Source of the DNA: DASZCR01 sp964246705 | GTDB taxonomy: Bacteria > Acidobacteriota > Blastocatellia > Pyrinomonadales > Pyrinomonadaceae | Direction: 5' to 3' | DNA length: 64,000 bases | NCBI GenBank assembly: GCA_964246705.1 | Contig: CAXTRQ010000005.1 | Span: forward strand, 1-64,000 | Made by a program: the position numbers and the translations under genes | The notes under the pieces: generated by a model | Told to the model about the DNA's origin: nothing | The model's input: only the letters and a program-made list of their open reading frames with translations | The model's database searches: none | Shown here: piece after piece, positions 62,398-64,000 of the stretch | Position numbering within the stretch: the stretch's first letter is position 1 | Layout of the letters: each line of letters starts with the position of its first letter

Positions 62398-63801
62398 TCA
62401 GCGAGCATGTAGCCGGTCGTCTCTCTCAGGCGTCCACTGTTCAAAAGCAACATGCTCGTCGGGCAGCAGCACCGCGAAGGTCAGGCCGATGAGGAGAGCA
62501 GGCGCAACCATTCGCATCGCAACATTCGTCATGAAAAGAAAACTCCACGCAGCCAGCAAAGCGACCGCTGCCTTGCCCCTCTTCGTGCGCGTGCGCCTGA
62601 AATTCCTCAGCGTCATGACGCCGAGCAAAATCATCGCCGCCAGTCCGAGCAGGCCGTGTTCCGCCAGCAGTCTTGAGTATTCGGTGTGCGCCGCCGTGTC
62701 TTTGAAAAACGCTTCGTGGAGAATGGCTGAAATTCCCGGCCCGACACCGGCCAGAGGATGCTCTAACCAGATTTGTAAATCGGCCTGAATGAGCAAGTCG
62801 CGCCCCGTGAGCGAAGTATCCTGAAAGCGCTCCATCAGCGCGCCGCCCGTGAAAGCATCCAAACCGGGAAGAATCAGGAAGTACCCGACGACGAACAGGA
62901 GCGCGAACATCAACACCAGACGGATGCGCGAACGCGCGTCGTGCGTCAGCAGCAGCGATGCCAGCAACATTGCGCCGCAGGCGTTGTAGAGACCGCCGCG
63001 CGAAAATGTGATGGCGCTCTGGACGGTCAGAAAAATCATCAGGCCGAACATCAAAGTCCTGTGCTGCAACTTGAGTTTCTCATCGAGTACGAACCAGAAG
63101 GCCAGCAGCGCACCGAGTCCGAGCGCCGCCGAGACCTGATTCGGCCCGAAGCCGCCGCTCGTCACGTCGTTCGCTCCGCTGCCAAAATTTAGATTTGCCG
63201 CCGTCAAAGTGGCGTACAACGTCACGCACGCGATGCCGACCAGCGGCGCGAGCAGCGCGATGAACATTTTGTTGAGTTGCGCGCCGTCGAATCTCACGTG
63301 CGAGAAAAACCACGCGCTGACCGCCAGCGCGAAAGGCCCGGACAAGTTGAAGCTAATCTGCTGTTGCGCCTGCGTTAAAGGTAATTGCGTAAGCGTCAGC
63401 GCGATTGATGGAAGCAGCAACGCGAAGTAGAGGAAAGGCAGCCCCGGCGCTTTCAAATGCGGCACGCGCAAGAGCGCGACGACGAAGACGACGAAAGGCG
63501 CGTATTTGCCGAACTCCCAAGGAACAGCCGCATCGCTCATCCTCCAGAGCACTTCCGCACCGGCTATATACGCCCCGATATAACCGACATGCATCGGCTT
63601 GCGTCCCAACACTGCCAATCCGATTCCGATGCCCAGCACCGCCAAGGCATGCAACGTGGCGACCTGACTATACTGGCGCATCAACAAGGCGAGCGGAATA
63701 TGTGCGGCCACAAAGGCGAGCGCGACAATCCACCCGACATGCCGCGCACGCGCGCCGTCCGTGTATGCTCTATCTATCGCCCGTATGTTTTGGACGTACA
63801 C
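62398..63801 (-). CDS. O-antigen ligase/polymerase (Wzy/WaaL-like)
   Basis: 467 residues from GTG 63801. About 11 membrane segments (VGWIVALAFVAAHIPLALLM, FVVFVVALLRVPHL, LNKMFIALLAPLVGIACVTL, LMFALLFVVGYFLILPGLD) and the large loop with SLTGRDLLIQADLQIWLEHP then LAGVGPGISAILHEAF and AHTEYSRLLAEHGLLGLAAM are the signature of the Wzy_C (O-antigen ligase) family. It should polymerise or ligate the repeat units at the periplasmic face. Flippase and export genes are outside the window. Confidence 0.9.
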   Translation of the reverse strand: MYVQNIRAIDRAYTDGARARHVGWIVALAFVAAHIPLALLMRQYSQVATLHALAVLGIGIGLAVLGRKPMHVGYIGAYIAGAEVLWRMSDAAVPWEFGKYAPFVVFVVALLRVPHLKAPGLPFLYFALLLPSIALTLTQLPLTQAQQQISFNLSGPFALAVSAWFFSHVRFDGAQLNKMFIALLAPLVGIACVTLYATLTAANLNFGSGANDVTSGGFGPNQVSAALGLGALLAFWFVLDEKLKLQHRTLMFGLMIFLTVQSAITFSRGGLYNACGAMLLASLLLTHDARSRIRLVLMFALLFVVGYFLILPGLDAFTGGALMERFQDTSLTGRDLLIQADLQIWLEHPLAGVGPGISAILHEAFFKDTAAHTEYSRLLAEHGLLGLAAMILLGVMTLRNFRRTRTKRGKAAVALLAAWSFLFMTNVAMRMVAPALLIGLTFAVLLPDEHVAFEQWTPERDDRLHAR

Positions 63802-63806
63802 CTTCG

Positions 63807-64000
63807 TTAACCCCGCCCTCTCTTTGACGCGAGCATCACGTCGTAAACCCGGCAGACCTGCTCGACGCCGGAACTTGCGCTATAGATTTGCTGCGCGCGC
63901 TGTTGCAGAAGTCTCCCCAACACGACACGCTCGACCGGCGAATTCAACAGATGAAGCAACGCTGCGGCCAGTTCGTTCGGTGACTGTGGAGACACGAGTA
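63807..64000 (-). CDS. GT4 glycosyltransferase, C-terminal part (runs off the window)
   Basis: The last ~64 residues of a protein whose start lies beyond base 64000. LVSPQSPNELAAALLHLLNS matches the final portion of the GT-B C-terminal lobe of GT4 enzymes (VPPxxPxxLAxAIxxLL), and the end QQIYSASSGVEQVCRVYDVM is family-typical. It lies 5 bases upstream of the ligase gene and belongs to the same operon. Confidence 0.7.
   Translation of the reverse strand, partial: LVSPQSPNELAAALLHLLNSPVERVVLGRLLQQRAQQIYSASSGVEQVCRVYDVMLASKRGRG

Overview
The window looks like chromosomal DNA of an Acidobacteriota-type soil bacterium. This is inference from gene content, not a database match. The pointers are moderate-to-high GC genes, a 1,272-residue outer-membrane receptor with an N-terminal carboxypeptidase-regulatory-like domain (5243-9061), many secreted lipases and proteases, and two paralogous membrane histidine kinase/LuxR regulator pairs. 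The assembly is a scaffold: two 10-N gaps (47709-47718, 57447-57456) are flanked by homopolymer-rich junk.

Layout. 1-4.7 kb is a decayed accessory region: a ParA fragment overlapping a small excisionase-like HTH gene, about 1.7 kb without genes but with a tyrosine-recombinase C-terminal relic, then a truncated tail-fibre-like secreted protein fused to a frameshifted multicopper oxidase relic. 5.2-10.3 kb holds the TonB-type receptor and a secreted TPR protein. 10.5-15.2 kb holds a sphingomyelinase-D-like phospholipase with a PLAT-like tail, a GNAT, a broken lipase gene and a methyltransferase.

15.6-28.9 kb is the most interesting part. A histidine kinase/response regulator pair precedes a 73-residue RiPP-like precursor (18430-18651) with an Arg-Cys-Thr-Cys-Arg centre and a Gly-rich tail. 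After a hairpin come nine co-directional genes: an M50-type membrane metallopeptidase, a ureohydrolase (peptide-arginase type), two LpxL/HtrB-like acyltransferases, two DUF692/MNIO-like TIM barrels each followed by a partner protein, and a secreted S41 peptidase. Six of these proteins appear to carry a PqqD/RRE-like leader-binding domain. The proposed pathway is Arg to Orn by the arginase, acylation of Orn by the acyltransferases, Cys (or C-terminal Asn) oxidation by the MNIOs, then cleavage and release by the M50 and S41 peptidases. That would be a doubly lipidated, MNIO-modified peptide.

29-47.5 kb is mixed: an M16 peptidase, an HSL-type hydrolase plus patatin operon, a 1,650-residue secreted subtilisin/sedolisin-like protease with an adjacent stand-alone propeptide homologue, a PilZ-like protein, the second kinase/regulator pair, a GNAT, a SET-domain protein, a GrpB protein and a J-domain protein.

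47.8-64 kb, all on the minus strand, is a cell-surface polysaccharide locus. In transcription order it holds a GT4 glycosyltransferase (partial), an O-antigen-ligase-type polymerase, a methyltransferase, an asparagine synthase, a GT4 glycosyltransferase, a polysaccharide deacetylase, a FemAB/GNAT-like protein, a CapK-type AMP ligase, a GT2 glycosyltransferase, a DegT aminotransferase, a beta-helix protein, an initiating sugar transferase and a CapD/FlaA1-type dehydratase. Several of these genes overlap by 4-32 bases, consistent with one operon.
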